DNA of 64,000 bases from Swaminathania salitolerans (GTDB taxonomy: Bacteria > Pseudomonadota > Alphaproteobacteria > Acetobacterales > Acetobacteraceae), in NCBI RefSeq assembly GCF_025994315.1, contig NZ_BAQE01000005.1; one strand, 5' to 3'. The notes beneath the pieces are model-generated. The model saw nothing but the letters and a program-made list of their open reading frames with translations. It ran no database searches and was not told the DNA's origin. The translations under genes were made by a program, and so were the position numbers. Positions 17,676 through 27,601 of the stretch are shown here, in pieces (position 1 is the first letter of the stretch; each line of letters opens with the position of its first letter).

Positions 17676-17737
17676 TATGTTGCTCGGAAATATTCAGTAC
17701 CGAACACGGACGACGCAGGCGGCAGATAACCGGCGGT

Positions 17738-18772
17738 TCAGCGCGACCGGTTTTGCCGGGACTCCTCCGACCCGATCAGGAGCGCTTCCAGAAGGTCGAT
17801 CGCATCGTCGCTGTCATTGAGGCATGGAATGAGGGTCAGTTCCTCTCCACCGGCCTCTAGGAACGACTCACGCAGTTCGTTGCCGATCTCGTCGAGCGTC
17901 TCGATACAATCGCTGATGAAACCGGGCATGATCACCGCGATACGGGTGATGCCCTGTTCTGGAAGCGCCGAGACGAAAGGCGCCGTATAAGGCTGCACCC
18001 ATTCCATAGGTCCGAAGCGGGACTGATAGGTTATGGGCATCTGCTCTTCGCTCACCGAGAGCCTTTCGCGGAGCGCACGAAGGGTGCGTTCGCAATCTTC
18101 CGGATAGTAATCGCCCTTCTCCACACAGCTTTTGGGCAGGCCGTGGAACGACGCCACGATCTGCTGCGGTTTCCAGGACAGGGAGGCGAGATGGGCGCGT
18201 ACGCTCTTTTCCAGCGCATCGATATAAAGCGGATGATCCGGAAAAGCGGGCAATGTCTGGATCGCCGGCTGGCGACGCAGTTTCATCAGGGCCCGGAAAA
18301 GCTGGTCGTTTGCGGTGGCGGTCGTGGTCGCGCTGTATTGCGGATAAAGCGGCAGGAAGACGATACGATCGCAGCCCTGATCCATCAGGGACTCGACGGC
18401 TTCGCTAATCGAGGGCTGTCCGTAGCGCATCCCCCAGGCAACGGGACGATCGTCCCCGAGCCGGAGCCGGAGCTTCTCGGCCTGGGATCGGGTATAGACC
18501 CGCAGCGGACTTGCGTCCTCATCCTCGTTCCAGATCCGGGCATAGGCTTCGCCGCTTCGCGAAGGGCGCGTCGTGAGGACCACGCCCTGGAGAATGGGCT
18601 GCCAGATTGCGGGAGGCGCCTCGATGACGCGTCTGTCCGAAAGGAATTCGGACAGATACCGCCTGACCGAGCGATAATCCGTGCCATCGGGCGTCCCGAG
18701 ATTGGCAATCAGATAGCCGGTCTTTCCGGCCTCCGGTACAGGGGCCGAAGAAGGTTTGTGCAGGAACGCCAT
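17738..18772 (-). CDS. hemH: Ferrochelatase
   Basis: Final heme-biosynthesis enzyme, inserting Fe2+ into protoporphyrin IX at the membrane surface. It has 344 aa. Family features: GYLIANLGTPDGTD near residue 19, LPLYPQYSATTTA, the metal-site His in VASFHGLPKS, and the catalytic Glu in CIETLDEIGNEL. The ATG has GAGAGAC upstream. No iron-responsive operator can be recognised with confidence in its leader. Confidence 0.97.
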   Translation of the reverse strand: MAFLHKPSSAPVPEAGKTGYLIANLGTPDGTDYRSVRRYLSEFLSDRRVIEAPPAIWQPILQGVVLTTRPSRSGEAYARIWNEDEDASPLRVYTRSQAEKLRLRLGDDRPVAWGMRYGQPSISEAVESLMDQGCDRIVFLPLYPQYSATTTATANDQLFRALMKLRRQPAIQTLPAFPDHPLYIDALEKSVRAHLASLSWKPQQIVASFHGLPKSCVEKGDYYPEDCERTLRALRERLSVSEEQMPITYQSRFGPMEWVQPYTAPFVSALPEQGITRIAVIMPGFISDCIETLDEIGNELRESFLEAGGEELTLIPCLNDSDDAIDLLEALLIGSEESRQNRSR

Positions 18773-18819
18773 GTCTCTCTATCGTTTGTATGCAGGGTCA
18801 CAGAGAGACGATAATGCAT

Positions 18820-18942
18820 TCAACGCTGTGGAGGTTTCCGACGGGCGCGAACCGGGATCGGGCGAAGGGACGGAGCCGCACGCAGGGTCCCCAGTGCCAC
18901 GAGGGTGAACAGACCAGCGACCAGCGTCTCGAGAACGAGCAT
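18820..18942 (-). CDS. Possible 40-aa single-pass membrane protein
   Basis: A short frame starting MLVLETLVAGLFTLVALGTL has one hydrophobic helix and then a basic Arg/Pro/Lys-rich tail ending RARRKPPQR. A GGAG site 6 nt upstream favours this start over ATGs two and seven codons earlier. It lies between asd and hemH on the same strand. No family is recognised. The ribosome site and helix-plus-basic tail are the only support. Confidence 0.35.
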   Translation of the reverse strand: MLVLETLVAGLFTLVALGTLRAAPSLRPIPVRARRKPPQR

Positions 18943-19065
18943 TGTCATCTCCGTCCGGGCCATTGCGGGACTGCCCCGCATTCGCCACCAGTCAATACTT
19001 TGGCATGACGCGGCAGGCGTGCAACACCGGAATCGCACATGACGGAGATGTAATAAACGGGGAGA

Positions 19066-20091
19066 TCAGCGTCCCGGCCGGACGAGATCCAGCGCCACCA
19101 GCGCCTCGGCGATCTGCACCGCATTCAGCGCAGCTCCCTTGCGCAGATTATCCGATACGCACCACAGGGCGAGCCCGTTCTCGACCGTATCGTCGATCCG
19201 CAGGCGGGAGACATAGGTCGCATCCTCACCGACACATTCGATCGGGGTGACATAACCGCCATCGTCGCGCTCGTCGCGCAGGATGACGCCCTCTGCCTCA
19301 CGCAGCGCCTCACGCGCCCTGGCAAGATCGATTTTCTCCTCGCATTCGATATTGATCGACTCGGAATGGCCGATGAAAACCGGAACGCGCACACAGGTCG
19401 CCGCGACCTTGATGTCCGGATCGAGGATCTTGCGTGTCTCGACCGCCATCTTCCATTCTTCCTTGGTCGATCCGTCCGGAAGGAAACGATCGATATGGGG
19501 AATCACGTTGAACGCGATCTGTTTCGTGAACTGGGCGATGGTCGGCGGATCGCCGACGAAGCTCCCCTTGCTCTGCGCGAACAGCTCATCCATGCCATCC
19601 TTGCCCGCACCGGACACGGCCTGATAGGTCGAAACCACGATACGCCTGATAGTGAACAGATCGTGAAGCGGCTTGAGAGCGACCACCATCTGGGCCGTCG
19701 AACAGTTGGGATTGGCGACGATCCTGCGCTTCATCTTCTTGAGCGCGTTCGCGTTCACCTCGGGAACCACCAGCGGCACGTCCGGCTCCATCCGGAACTG
19801 GGACGTATTGTCGATAACGATGCACCCGGCCGCCGCTGCACGGGGGGCATGGATGGCCGAAACCGAAGCGCCGGGGGAAAACAGGGCGATATCCCATCCC
19901 TCGAAATCGAACGTCTCGAGATTCTGGATTTTCAGGACTTTTTTGTCGCCATAGGAAATTTCCTGTCCGACCGAGCGGGCCGAAGCCAGAGCGGCCACCT
20001 CGGATACGGGAAAATGCCTCTCGGCGAGAATGCGCAGAAGCTCACGGCCCACAGCACCAGTCGCGCCCACGACCGCAACGCGATATCCCAT
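19066..20091 (-). CDS. asd: Aspartate-semialdehyde dehydrogenase
   Basis: NADP-dependent reduction of aspartyl phosphate to aspartate semialdehyde, the branch point to lysine/diaminopimelate, threonine and methionine. It has 341 aa, with Rossmann motif VGATGAVGREL, active-site Cys in NPNCSTAQM, YQAVSGAGKDGM, and a catalytic His/Arg region (VPVFIGHSESI). The ATG start at 20091 is preferred over an in-frame TTG two codons earlier. It follows the oxygenase gene by 30 bp, so the two may be co-transcribed. Confidence 0.97.
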   Translation of the reverse strand: MGYRVAVVGATGAVGRELLRILAERHFPVSEVAALASARSVGQEISYGDKKVLKIQNLETFDFEGWDIALFSPGASVSAIHAPRAAAAGCIVIDNTSQFRMEPDVPLVVPEVNANALKKMKRRIVANPNCSTAQMVVALKPLHDLFTIRRIVVSTYQAVSGAGKDGMDELFAQSKGSFVGDPPTIAQFTKQIAFNVIPHIDRFLPDGSTKEEWKMAVETRKILDPDIKVAATCVRVPVFIGHSESINIECEEKIDLARAREALREAEGVILRDERDDGGYVTPIECVGEDATYVSRLRIDDTVENGLALWCVSDNLRKGAALNAVQIAEALVALDLVRPGR

Positions 20092-20121
20092 TGTCAAACT
20101 ACCCCAGTCAGAATTCGATGA

Positions 20122-20760
20122 TCACCGTGCGAAAGGCAGCCGCTTGAGCAGTGCCGACAGGCGATGACGACGAAGCTCATAGCGTGCCTTTGCATTCGTA
20201 GCCATGTAGTTGAGCTGGATCGTGAAGCGCGGCCCGACATATTGCCGGTGACCGTGCCATGTTTTCGGCCCGTTCGGGAAAATCAGCAGGGTCCCGTGCG
20301 CCGGCTTCACCTCGACAGCGTAATCTTCCAGATCGTCAGGGCCGTTCAGGAGGCGCAGACATCCTTCCTGTGCGGACCAGGCAGCGCTCTCCGGATTGAG
20401 ATAGAGAAGGATCGTCACGCGCTTCGCCTCGGAATCGCGATGGATGCGCCCGTCCTTCTCGCGCGTACGCCCACGCAGCGTCAGCATGCTCGGCGCGTCC
20501 TCGACATCGAGATCGAATTTGCGCGCGACGATACGCTTGAGTTTCGGCCCCTGCAGCTCCCGGGTCAGGGCGCGCACGACGGGATGCAGTTTCAGCCCCT
20601 CGGGAGGGAAGGATCCTCCGGATTGCATGTCGGGCATGAGGCCGATGAGGGTCTGCAGATCCTCCTCGCGCACGAAGTTGGGAACCACGACATGCCTGAA
20701 GGGCGCCTCGGTTACCGGGGTCCGTTCAAGAGCTTCATACTGAAGAGCGATCTGTGACAT
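20122..20760 (-). CDS. 2-oxoglutarate/Fe(II)-dependent oxygenase-like protein
   Basis: Probable non-heme iron oxygenase of the prolyl-hydroxylase-like group. It has 212 aa. The HxD iron motif is in GRIHRDSEAKRVTILLYLN, and the distal His plus 2-oxoglutarate-binding Arg fit TWHGHRQYVGPRFTIQLNY. No signal peptide is seen. The substrate is unknown. Located immediately upstream of asd with a 30-bp gap; no functional link is obvious. Confidence 0.78.
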   Translation of the reverse strand: MSQIALQYEALERTPVTEAPFRHVVVPNFVREEDLQTLIGLMPDMQSGGSFPPEGLKLHPVVRALTRELQGPKLKRIVARKFDLDVEDAPSMLTLRGRTREKDGRIHRDSEAKRVTILLYLNPESAAWSAQEGCLRLLNGPDDLEDYAVEVKPAHGTLLIFPNGPKTWHGHRQYVGPRFTIQLNYMATNAKARYELRRHRLSALLKRLPFAR

Positions 20761-20941
20761 GACACGCGAGCCTATTCCCGCTCCGCCCTCCGCACAAGAC
20801 GCTTATCGGCGCCGGACCCTCACGCGGCACACACATCTCCGGAAAGGCCTCCGGCAAGGCTCCGGTCTGGGCCGCCGGACGAAACCCGGGTCTTGCGCGC
20901 ATCGGGCGGCATCCGGATCCGGTCGCCCCGGTTATGCCGGT

Positions 20942-21400
20942 TCAGCCACGCAGGCGGTGATGGGGATGACGCACGGCGCTGTTGCTCACGAACTGCGTGT
21001 ATCCCGCCCCGATCCTGTCGGCGTCGGAGAAGCACGATTTCAGCGACCGGACCCCGGCTGCGTTCTGCGTGGGGGTGTTCGGGGCGGGGACGTTTTCACT
21101 CCTGCGCTGCCCGTCCCCCGCATTTCGTCCGTTCATGTTTCCGCCTTCCGCCCGTTGCGCATAGGCGGACGGTTCGAAGGCGGTGCGTACGAGACGCGGC
21201 GCACGGGTGCAGCGAAGCGATGCGCGACTGTCGAAAGCGAGATGTCGCCCCGATTCCGTGACGGGACGCTCGGGCATGGCCGAGGCCACAGACAGGATCG
21301 ACCAGGAAGGAGATGCCGGACCCGCCACCTGCCCCGGCCCGCTCAGGGTCGGAAGGGATAGCGCAAACGTGACTACGGCGAGCGCGGACAGGCGGCGCAT
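20942..21400 (-). CDS. Secreted hypothetical protein
   Basis: Unrecognised protein of 152 aa. The start MRRLSALAVVTFALSLPTL looks like a signal peptide, and GGAAGG lies 8 nt upstream. The mature part is low-complexity, rich in Arg, Ala, Asn and Pro, with two cysteines (LRCTRA, LKSCFSDAD). It is divergent from sucA with a 194-bp shared upstream region. Codon pattern and length make it plausible, but no homologous family comes to mind. Confidence 0.5.
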   Translation of the reverse strand: MRRLSALAVVTFALSLPTLSGPGQVAGPASPSWSILSVASAMPERPVTESGRHLAFDSRASLRCTRAPRLVRTAFEPSAYAQRAEGGNMNGRNAGDGQRRSENVPAPNTPTQNAAGVRSLKSCFSDADRIGAGYTQFVSNSAVRHPHHRLRG

Positions 21401-21594
21401 GACAGACCCTTCCAAACTGCAATGTCGGGACGTGCCCCGATCCGCTAGAACTCGGCATCGTCTCGCACGGAGTCAATAGACGGGTTGCCGGATTGAAAGT
21501 TGCGCCTCTTTCTGGTGTCGTCTGCCGGAAATGCGTTTGTAAACCGGAATCGTCCGGAAAAGGGCGGCGGTCGCTGTCGAACAAGAAGAGTTGC

Positions 21595-24546
21595 ATGGAC
21601 GACCGCGCCACGACGATGCCATTCTGGGACGATATCGACGTCCGTAAGACACAGCCGGGGAGGGCTGCAAGTATGGGTGAGATCGGACCGCTGCCAAGCG
21701 CTTTGAACGGGGCCAACACGGTCTATCTGGCGGATCTGCATTCCAAATGGGCCTCGGACCCCCGGAGCGTCGACCCGTCCTTTGCCGCCCTCTTCCAGGC
21801 GCTCGATGCCGAACGTGCCGCAACCGAAGCGGCGATCGACCGGGCCAGCTGGGGCGAACATGCCTCCCTGCTCGAGACACGCGCCAATGGCGCGTCCGGA
21901 GCCCGCGCGGGCGCGGAGTTCTCGGCCACGGATCTTCTCGCCAGCGTCGATGACAGCGTGCGCGCGATCCAGCTCGTGCGGGCCTATCGCGTGCGCGGCC
22001 ATCTCGAAGCCCGCCTCGATCCGCTCGGCCTCCAGGTTCCGAAATCCTATACAGAGCTCGATCCCGCGACCTACGGTTTCGGGCCGCTGGACCGGGATCG
22101 TCCCATCTATCTCGGCCAGATGGTCAGCTCGCTGCTGCCGGAGCGTGCGAGCGCAACCATCAACGAGCTTCTCGCCGCCCTGCGACAGACCTATTGCGGC
22201 CCCATCGGGGTCGAGTACATGCACATCCAGGATGCAGCCCAGCGCCTGTGGCTGCAGCATCGCCTCGAGGGCGATGACTGGCGTCGTGCCTTTTCGGCAG
22301 CGCAGAAAAAGACCATTCTCGAGCAGCTCACCGAGGCGGAGGGTTTCGAGAGCTTCTGCCAGAAACGCTTCACCGGCACGAAGCGCTTCGGGCTGGAGGG
22401 CAGCGAAACGACGATACCGGCCCTTCATGCCATCATCGAGCAATCCGTGCTCCATGGCACGCGCAGCGTGTCCGTCGGCATGGCCCATCGCGGGCGACTC
22501 AACGTGATGGCGAATGTCGTCCAGAAGCCTTTTGCCGCGATCTTTTCCGAATTTGCCGGTGCCTCCTTCAAGCCGACCGACGTACAGGGCTCGGGCGACG
22601 TCAAATACCATCTGGGCACTGCCGCAACGCTTCAGGTCGCAAACGAGAAGGTGCGCGTGACCCTTCTCCCCAACCCCTCCCATCTCGAGGCCGTCGACCC
22701 GGTCGTGGTCGGGAGAGTGCGCGCCATCCAGGACTCGGAAGGCTGTCAGGGCCTCGAGAACCGCTACCGTCATCTCGGCCTCCTGATCCATGGCGATGCG
22801 GCGTTTGCCGGTCAGGGAATCGTTTACGAGACGATGGCGATGTCCCAGCTCATCGGCTATCGCACCGGCGGGACGGTTCATGTGGTCACCAACAATCAGA
22901 TCGGTTTCACGACCATCTCGGCCCATGCCCATTCCGGGTTCTACTGCACCGATATCGCGAAGGCCGTTCAGGCGCCCATTTTCCACGTCAACGGAGACGA
23001 ACCCGAAGCGGCTGCCTATTGCGCCCGTCTCGCCGCGGATTACCGGCGCGAATTTGCGGCCGATGTCGTGCTCGACCTCGTCTGCTACCGCCGTCACGGC
23101 CATAACGAGGCCGACGAACCGGCCTTCACCCAGCCGACGATGTACAAGGCCATTGCCGCGCGTCCGACGACCCGGGCACTCTATGCAAAGCGCCTCGCAC
23201 GCGAGAAGATCATCGATGCGGAAACGGCCGATGACCAGTTCCAGGCCTTTCAGGATCATCTCCAGACGCAGTTCGAGGCCGCGAAATCCTATCAGCCGAG
23301 CCGGGAAGACTGGCTCGAATGCAATCAGGATCCCTCGCGCCTTTCCGACGAGCCCCTGCGCGAACAGCCCGTCACCGGCATCAGCCTTTCCGGCCTGCAA
23401 CGCGTCGGCGCGGCCCTGACCCGTATTCCGGAAGATTTCGCCCTTCATCCGCGTCTGCGCCGCGTCATCCAGAGCCGCGCTCAGGCCGTGGAGTCCGGCA
23501 GCGGTATCGACTGGGCGCTCGGCGAGGCTCTGGCATTCGGATCGCTCCTGCTCCAGCATCATCCCGTCCGTCTTTCGGGCGAGGACTGCCAGCGCGGCAC
23601 CTTCAGCCAGCGTCACGCGGTTCTGGTCGATCAGCTCAACCAGAGCGATTATGTGCCCCTCAACAACATCGCGGACGGTCAGGCGCGGATCGAGGTCTAT
23701 AACTCCCTGCTTTCCGAATTCGGCGTGCTCGGCTTCGAATACGGCTATACGCTCGCAGCACCCAATGCCCTCGTTCTCTGGGAAGCCCAGTTCGGCGATT
23801 TCGCCAATGGCGCGCAGGTGATCATCGACCAGTTCATCGCCTCCGGCGAGACGAAATGGCTGCGCACCTCCGGGCTCGTCATGCTTCTCCCCCACGGATA
23901 TGAGGGACAGGGACCGGAGCATTCCTCCGCCCGGCTCGAGCGCTATCTGCAACTCTGTGCCGAAAACAATCTGCGTGTCTGCAACATCACGACCCCGGCC
24001 AACTACTTCCACGCGCTTCGCCGCCAGATCGCGCGCGAGTGCCGCAAGCCGCTGATCATCATGACGCCGAAATCGCTTCTGCGTCACAAGGAAGCCGTCT
24101 CGGACCTTTCGGATTTCGGCCCCGAGACGCGGTTCCGCACGATCCTGCCGGAAACCGATGCCCTTGCCCCCGACAGCGACATCACGCGGGTCGTGCTCTG
24201 CTCGGGCAAGGTGTATTACGATCTGCGCGCAGCACGCCGGGATGCGGAGCGCAAGGACGTCGCAATCATCCGGATCGAGCAGCTTTATCCCTTCCCGAGA
24301 GACGTGCTCTCCCGCGAGCTGGCCCGTTACCCGAATGCGAAGATCGTCTGGTGTCAGGAAGAGCCGCAAAATGCCGGCGCCTGGACTTTCGTCGATCGGC
24401 GGATCGAGGATTCGGCGACACGGATCGATCATGCCCATCCCCGCCCCGTCTTCGCCGGGCGCAAGGCAGCCGCCTCGCCTGCGACGGGACTTGCGAGCGA
24501 ACATGCGTCCGAGCAGGCCGGGCTCGTCAGGGACGCGCTGGGCTGA
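21595..24546 (+). CDS. sucA: 2-oxoglutarate dehydrogenase E1 component
   Basis: Thiamine-diphosphate E1 that decarboxylates 2-oxoglutarate and passes the succinyl group to the SucB lipoyl domain in the TCA cycle. It has 983 aa, within the family range. Features: an N-terminal segment (PLPSALNGANTVYLADLHSKW), the active-site SVGMAHRGRLNVM, the ThDP-binding GDAAFAGQGIVYE...NNQIGFTT, and the transketolase-like pyrimidine domain (LWEAQFGDFANGAQ, HGYEGQGPEHSSARLER). The start MDDRATTMPFWDD has AAGAAGAG upstream; MPFWDD seven codons later is possible. The sucB and lpd partners are on the opposite strand 3 kb away. Confidence 0.96.
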   Translation: MDDRATTMPFWDDIDVRKTQPGRAASMGEIGPLPSALNGANTVYLADLHSKWASDPRSVDPSFAALFQALDAERAATEAAIDRASWGEHASLLETRANGASGARAGAEFSATDLLASVDDSVRAIQLVRAYRVRGHLEARLDPLGLQVPKSYTELDPATYGFGPLDRDRPIYLGQMVSSLLPERASATINELLAALRQTYCGPIGVEYMHIQDAAQRLWLQHRLEGDDWRRAFSAAQKKTILEQLTEAEGFESFCQKRFTGTKRFGLEGSETTIPALHAIIEQSVLHGTRSVSVGMAHRGRLNVMANVVQKPFAAIFSEFAGASFKPTDVQGSGDVKYHLGTAATLQVANEKVRVTLLPNPSHLEAVDPVVVGRVRAIQDSEGCQGLENRYRHLGLLIHGDAAFAGQGIVYETMAMSQLIGYRTGGTVHVVTNNQIGFTTISAHAHSGFYCTDIAKAVQAPIFHVNGDEPEAAAYCARLAADYRREFAADVVLDLVCYRRHGHNEADEPAFTQPTMYKAIAARPTTRALYAKRLAREKIIDAETADDQFQAFQDHLQTQFEAAKSYQPSREDWLECNQDPSRLSDEPLREQPVTGISLSGLQRVGAALTRIPEDFALHPRLRRVIQSRAQAVESGSGIDWALGEALAFGSLLLQHHPVRLSGEDCQRGTFSQRHAVLVDQLNQSDYVPLNNIADGQARIEVYNSLLSEFGVLGFEYGYTLAAPNALVLWEAQFGDFANGAQVIIDQFIASGETKWLRTSGLVMLLPHGYEGQGPEHSSARLERYLQLCAENNLRVCNITTPANYFHALRRQIARECRKPLIIMTPKSLLRHKEAVSDLSDFGPETRFRTILPETDALAPDSDITRVVLCSGKVYYDLRAARRDAERKDVAIIRIEQLYPFPRDVLSRELARYPNAKIVWCQEEPQNAGAWTFVDRRIEDSATRIDHAHPRPVFAGRKAAASPATGLASEHASEQAGLVRDALG

Positions 24547-24710
24547 GCGAGGCCGGAACCGGCGGGCGCTCCGGGAAATTCCGGCGGGCGGACCTTTCCT
24601 GCAACGGAAAACGCCTCCGCCCCCCGATGCGCGAACGAGACCTGCCCGGCCAGCAACGGTGCACCCGGGCTCCCGCCGGGCCGACGGCGTTCATGCGCCC
24701 CGATCCCATG

Positions 24711-24785
24711 CATTCCGGCCCCATCTATTCCGGCCCCGGGCATTCGGGCCCCGTGCATTCTGGCCCCGTGCATTCTGGCCTCGTA
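24711..24785. repeat. Five 15-bp tandem repeats between sucA and the GT61 gene
   Basis: The unit is close to CATTCCGGCCCCGTG, with five head-to-tail copies differing at a few positions. It lies in a 390-bp gap that otherwise shows no supportable gene. Being a multiple of three, the array stays open in several frames, which creates misleading reading frames. Confidence 0.85.
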
Positions 24786-24936
24786 CGCCGAGGCCATGGG
24801 CATCGCGTCATCCCGAACGGGTAATCCCTCCGATGGGGGGGGAGGGAGGAAACGGTTCTCGCGACAGGGAACCACTTGAGGAAACGACAACCGGACGGCC
24901 CCGATCGCGGGTCGCGCAGAGAGGCGGGACCACGCC

Positions 24937-26073
24937 ATGGATAATGACGAAACGGGACTGCAGATCGCGGGCTGCAGGAGCGCGTTCGACACGGGTGCGG
25001 GGCGCCTCGTTTCCCTCTCCGGTCCCTCACGCCCGCGCCCGCCCCCTCTCCCGGCCTTCGCAGATCAGGATCTCGATCGCCTCGCCGCGGGTATGGATCC
25101 CTATGCTGCGTCGCCCCGCGAGCAATACGACGTGTTCACGCCGACAAGTCTGCGTCTCTTCACGCTGGAACAGGCATGGCTCGTCATATATCCCGGACTC
25201 GACGGCCTGATCGTCGATAGGGAGCGACGGGTCATCGAGGAGCCGTCCTGCTTCTGCCGACATGCGCTCTATCGCGACCGGACGCTTTTCCGTCTGCCCG
25301 CCATGACCGTACACCCGTCGCTGGGGGAGGCATTTGCGGGGTTCGACGCTGCATGGACCAATTATTATCACTGGCTCGCCTATGCCCTGCTGCGCACCGG
25401 AATCGCCGCGACCTTTCAGCCGCCCTCCATGGAGCTGCTGCTTCCCGACATCATGCGATCCGCAGAGGGGCGCCATCTCAATTATGCGCCCCGGCTTCAG
25501 GCTGACAGTCTCGCGCTTTTCGGCCTTGCGGACCGGGTTCGCCTTCTGGGAGACGGTCTCTATCCGGTCCGGCGGCTTCATTTCTTCTGGCATACGCCGC
25601 GAATGCCCGAGAACTTCCTGAACACGACAGCACCCCATATGCTGCTCGATCGTCTGGAGCCTGCTTTACCCCGACCGGATCTCCCTGCCCGTTTCGTCAT
25701 CATGCGCAGGAACGTCCATGACCCTCGCCTTACGGAGGGGGATGTCGCTGTTCTCGAGGACATCGCAGGAAAGAACGATCTGCCGCTCATCGATCTTGCC
25801 ACATGCGATCTCGCCACACAGCGCGCCCTGTTCCATCAGGCCGAGCTCGTCATCGCACCGCATGGCGCCGGCCTTGCCAATCTCCTCATGAGTGGCAGGA
25901 GAACCCGGGTGCTCGAACTCAATCGCTGTCTGGACGGTCAGCAGCATCTGCGTTCGTGCTTCTATCTGATCGCCTCGCGTCGCAATATCGCCTATATGAC
26001 GCTCGATCTGACCGGGACGCCCCTGACGGGAACCCTGCTTCAGAACGCGATCGACAGGCTGCTGGCAGCCTGA
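24937..26073 (+). CDS. Glycosyltransferase family 61 protein
   Basis: Member of the DUF563/GT61 family, probably adding a sugar in exopolysaccharide or lipopolysaccharide synthesis. It has 378 aa. Diagnostic blocks are WTNYYHWLAYALLR near residue 140 and the C-terminal APHGAGLANLLMSGRRTRVLEL. There is no signal peptide or clear membrane helix. It sits between sucA (same strand) and lpd (facing strand), an unusual place for a cell-surface gene. Confidence 0.87.
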   Translation: MDNDETGLQIAGCRSAFDTGAGRLVSLSGPSRPRPPPLPAFADQDLDRLAAGMDPYAASPREQYDVFTPTSLRLFTLEQAWLVIYPGLDGLIVDRERRVIEEPSCFCRHALYRDRTLFRLPAMTVHPSLGEAFAGFDAAWTNYYHWLAYALLRTGIAATFQPPSMELLLPDIMRSAEGRHLNYAPRLQADSLALFGLADRVRLLGDGLYPVRRLHFFWHTPRMPENFLNTTAPHMLLDRLEPALPRPDLPARFVIMRRNVHDPRLTEGDVAVLEDIAGKNDLPLIDLATCDLATQRALFHQAELVIAPHGAGLANLLMSGRRTRVLELNRCLDGQQHLRSCFYLIASRRNIAYMTLDLTGTPLTGTLLQNAIDRLLAA

Positions 26074-26080
26074 ACGACGG

Positions 26081-26098
26081 CCGGTCGGAAGCGACCGG
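26081..26098. terminator. Stem-loop after the GT61 gene
   Basis: CCGGTCG-GAAG-CGACCGG starts 8 bp past the stop codon. It has a compact tetraloop but no T tract. Confidence 0.5.
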
Positions 26099-26103
26099 GG
26101 GAA

Positions 26104-26146
26104 GCCCCGGGAAGAGATGCCCGGCAAGAGACGCCCGGGAGAGACA
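26104..26146. repeat. Three 14-15-bp tandem repeats between convergent GT61 and lpd genes
   Basis: Units GCCCCGGGAAGAGAT, GCCCGGCAAGAGAC and GCCCGGGAGAGACA. Confidence 0.7.
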
Positions 26147-26187
26147 ACCGGGTCGATCGCTTTCGCGGCACCGGGCGGGATGCGCCG

Positions 26188-27585
26188 TCAGAGATGGAGC
26201 GGACGGTCGAATGCGCCGAGCGACGCCTCTTTCAGGGCTTCCGACAGGGTCGGATGTGCGTGACAGGCCAGCGCGATATCCTCGGCACTCGCCCTGAAGG
26301 TCATGGCGAGCGTCGCCTCTGCAATCAGCTCTCCGGCGCAGGCTCCGAGAATGTGAACGCCGAGAACGCGATCCGTTTTCTCGTCGGTGAGAACCTTCAC
26401 CCCGCCTTCGGTCGCGCCGATGGCGCGGGCGCGGGCGCTGGCCATGAACGGAAAACTGCCCGTCCTGTACGCCACGCCTTCGCTTTTGAGCTGCTCCTCG
26501 GTCTTGCCGACCATGGCGAATTCGGGCTGGGTATAGATGACGGAGGGAATGGCGTCATAGGGCACATGACCCACACGCCCGGCAAGCTGCTCGGCAAGAG
26601 CGAGCCCCTCTTCCTCCGCCTTGTGTGCGAGCATCGGCCCGGCAATCACGTCGCCGATGGCATAGATGCCGGGACACGATGTCCGGAACGACTGATCGAC
26701 CGGAATGCGACCGGCACGGTCGGTCTCGATCCCGACCGCCGACAGGTTCAGCCCGTCCGTATAGGCCCTGCGCCCGATGGCGATCAGCACGACATCGGCC
26801 TCGATCGTCCGGGTTTCCTCCTTGCCGACCGGCTGAACGGTGAGGGAAACCGAGTCGGCCCTCTTCTCGATGCCGGTCACCTTGGACGAGAGGTGGAATT
26901 TCAGCCCGAGCTTCTCCAGCGACCTCTGGAACTGCTTGCCCAGACCGCGATCGAAGCCGGGCGCGACATGATCGCCATATTCCACGACCGTGACTTCGCT
27001 GCCCAGACGTTTCCAGACGCTGCCGAGTTCGAGACCGATCACCCCGGCGCCGATCACCGCCAGACGCCCTGGTACGGCGTCCAGGGCGAGCGCGCCGGTC
27101 GAGGAGACGATCTGCTTTTCGTCGAAAGCGACATCCGGCAGGGAGACGGGAGCACTTCCCGTCGCGATCACGATGGACGCCGCGGTGATCACCTCGCCCC
27201 CCACGGTCAGCGCATGCGGCCCGGTGAGCGCGGCCTCTCCCACCCGGAACGTCACCGCATTCTTGCGAAAGAGATAGCCGATACCCTTGACCGTATCGGC
27301 AACCACGCGGGATTTGCGCTCCATCATGCGGGTCAGATTGAGCTTCGGGGTAACGCCCTCGATCCCGAGCGCCTCGAATTCGGTCGACGCCTCATGAAGA
27401 CGCTCGGAACTGTGCAGAAGCGCCTTGGAGGGAATGCACCCGACATTGAGGCACGTGCCGCCCGGCGTCTCGCGCCGGTCGACGCACAGGACCTTGAGGC
27501 CGCGCTGCGCTGCTTTCAGAGCACAGACATATCCGCCCGGGCCGGCCCCGATAACGGCCAGATCGAATTGATAGGTCTCGGACAT
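26188..27585 (-). CDS. lpd: Dihydrolipoyl dehydrogenase
   Basis: FAD-dependent E3 that reoxidises dihydrolipoamide and makes NADH for the 2-oxoglutarate dehydrogenase complex. It has 465 aa. FAD motif GAGPGGYVCA, redox-active disulphide in GGTCLNVGCIPSK, NAD motif GAGVIGLELGSVW, and the C-terminal His-Glu pair in HAHPTLSEAL. The start MSETYQFDLAVIG is preceded by AAAGGGA; upstream in-frame codons do not resemble the family. It follows sucB by 16 bp. Confidence 0.96.
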   Translation of the reverse strand: MSETYQFDLAVIGAGPGGYVCALKAAQRGLKVLCVDRRETPGGTCLNVGCIPSKALLHSSERLHEASTEFEALGIEGVTPKLNLTRMMERKSRVVADTVKGIGYLFRKNAVTFRVGEAALTGPHALTVGGEVITAASIVIATGSAPVSLPDVAFDEKQIVSSTGALALDAVPGRLAVIGAGVIGLELGSVWKRLGSEVTVVEYGDHVAPGFDRGLGKQFQRSLEKLGLKFHLSSKVTGIEKRADSVSLTVQPVGKEETRTIEADVVLIAIGRRAYTDGLNLSAVGIETDRAGRIPVDQSFRTSCPGIYAIGDVIAGPMLAHKAEEEGLALAEQLAGRVGHVPYDAIPSVIYTQPEFAMVGKTEEQLKSEGVAYRTGSFPFMASARARAIGATEGGVKVLTDEKTDRVLGVHILGACAGELIAEATLAMTFRASAEDIALACHAHPTLSEALKEASLGAFDRPLHL

Positions 27586-27601
27586 GGGGGTCCCTTTCGT
27601 C

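Noticed and set aside
21445..24504. Very long open frame antisense to sucA
   Set aside because: Mirror of a GC-rich coding sequence; composition is Arg/Gly/Glu-rich with no domain, whereas the + strand encodes a full SucA.
24039..24824. Frame with HSGPV-like peptide repeats downstream of sucA
   Set aside because: The peptide repeats come from the 15-bp DNA array; the upstream half is out of frame inside sucA, and there is no independent start.
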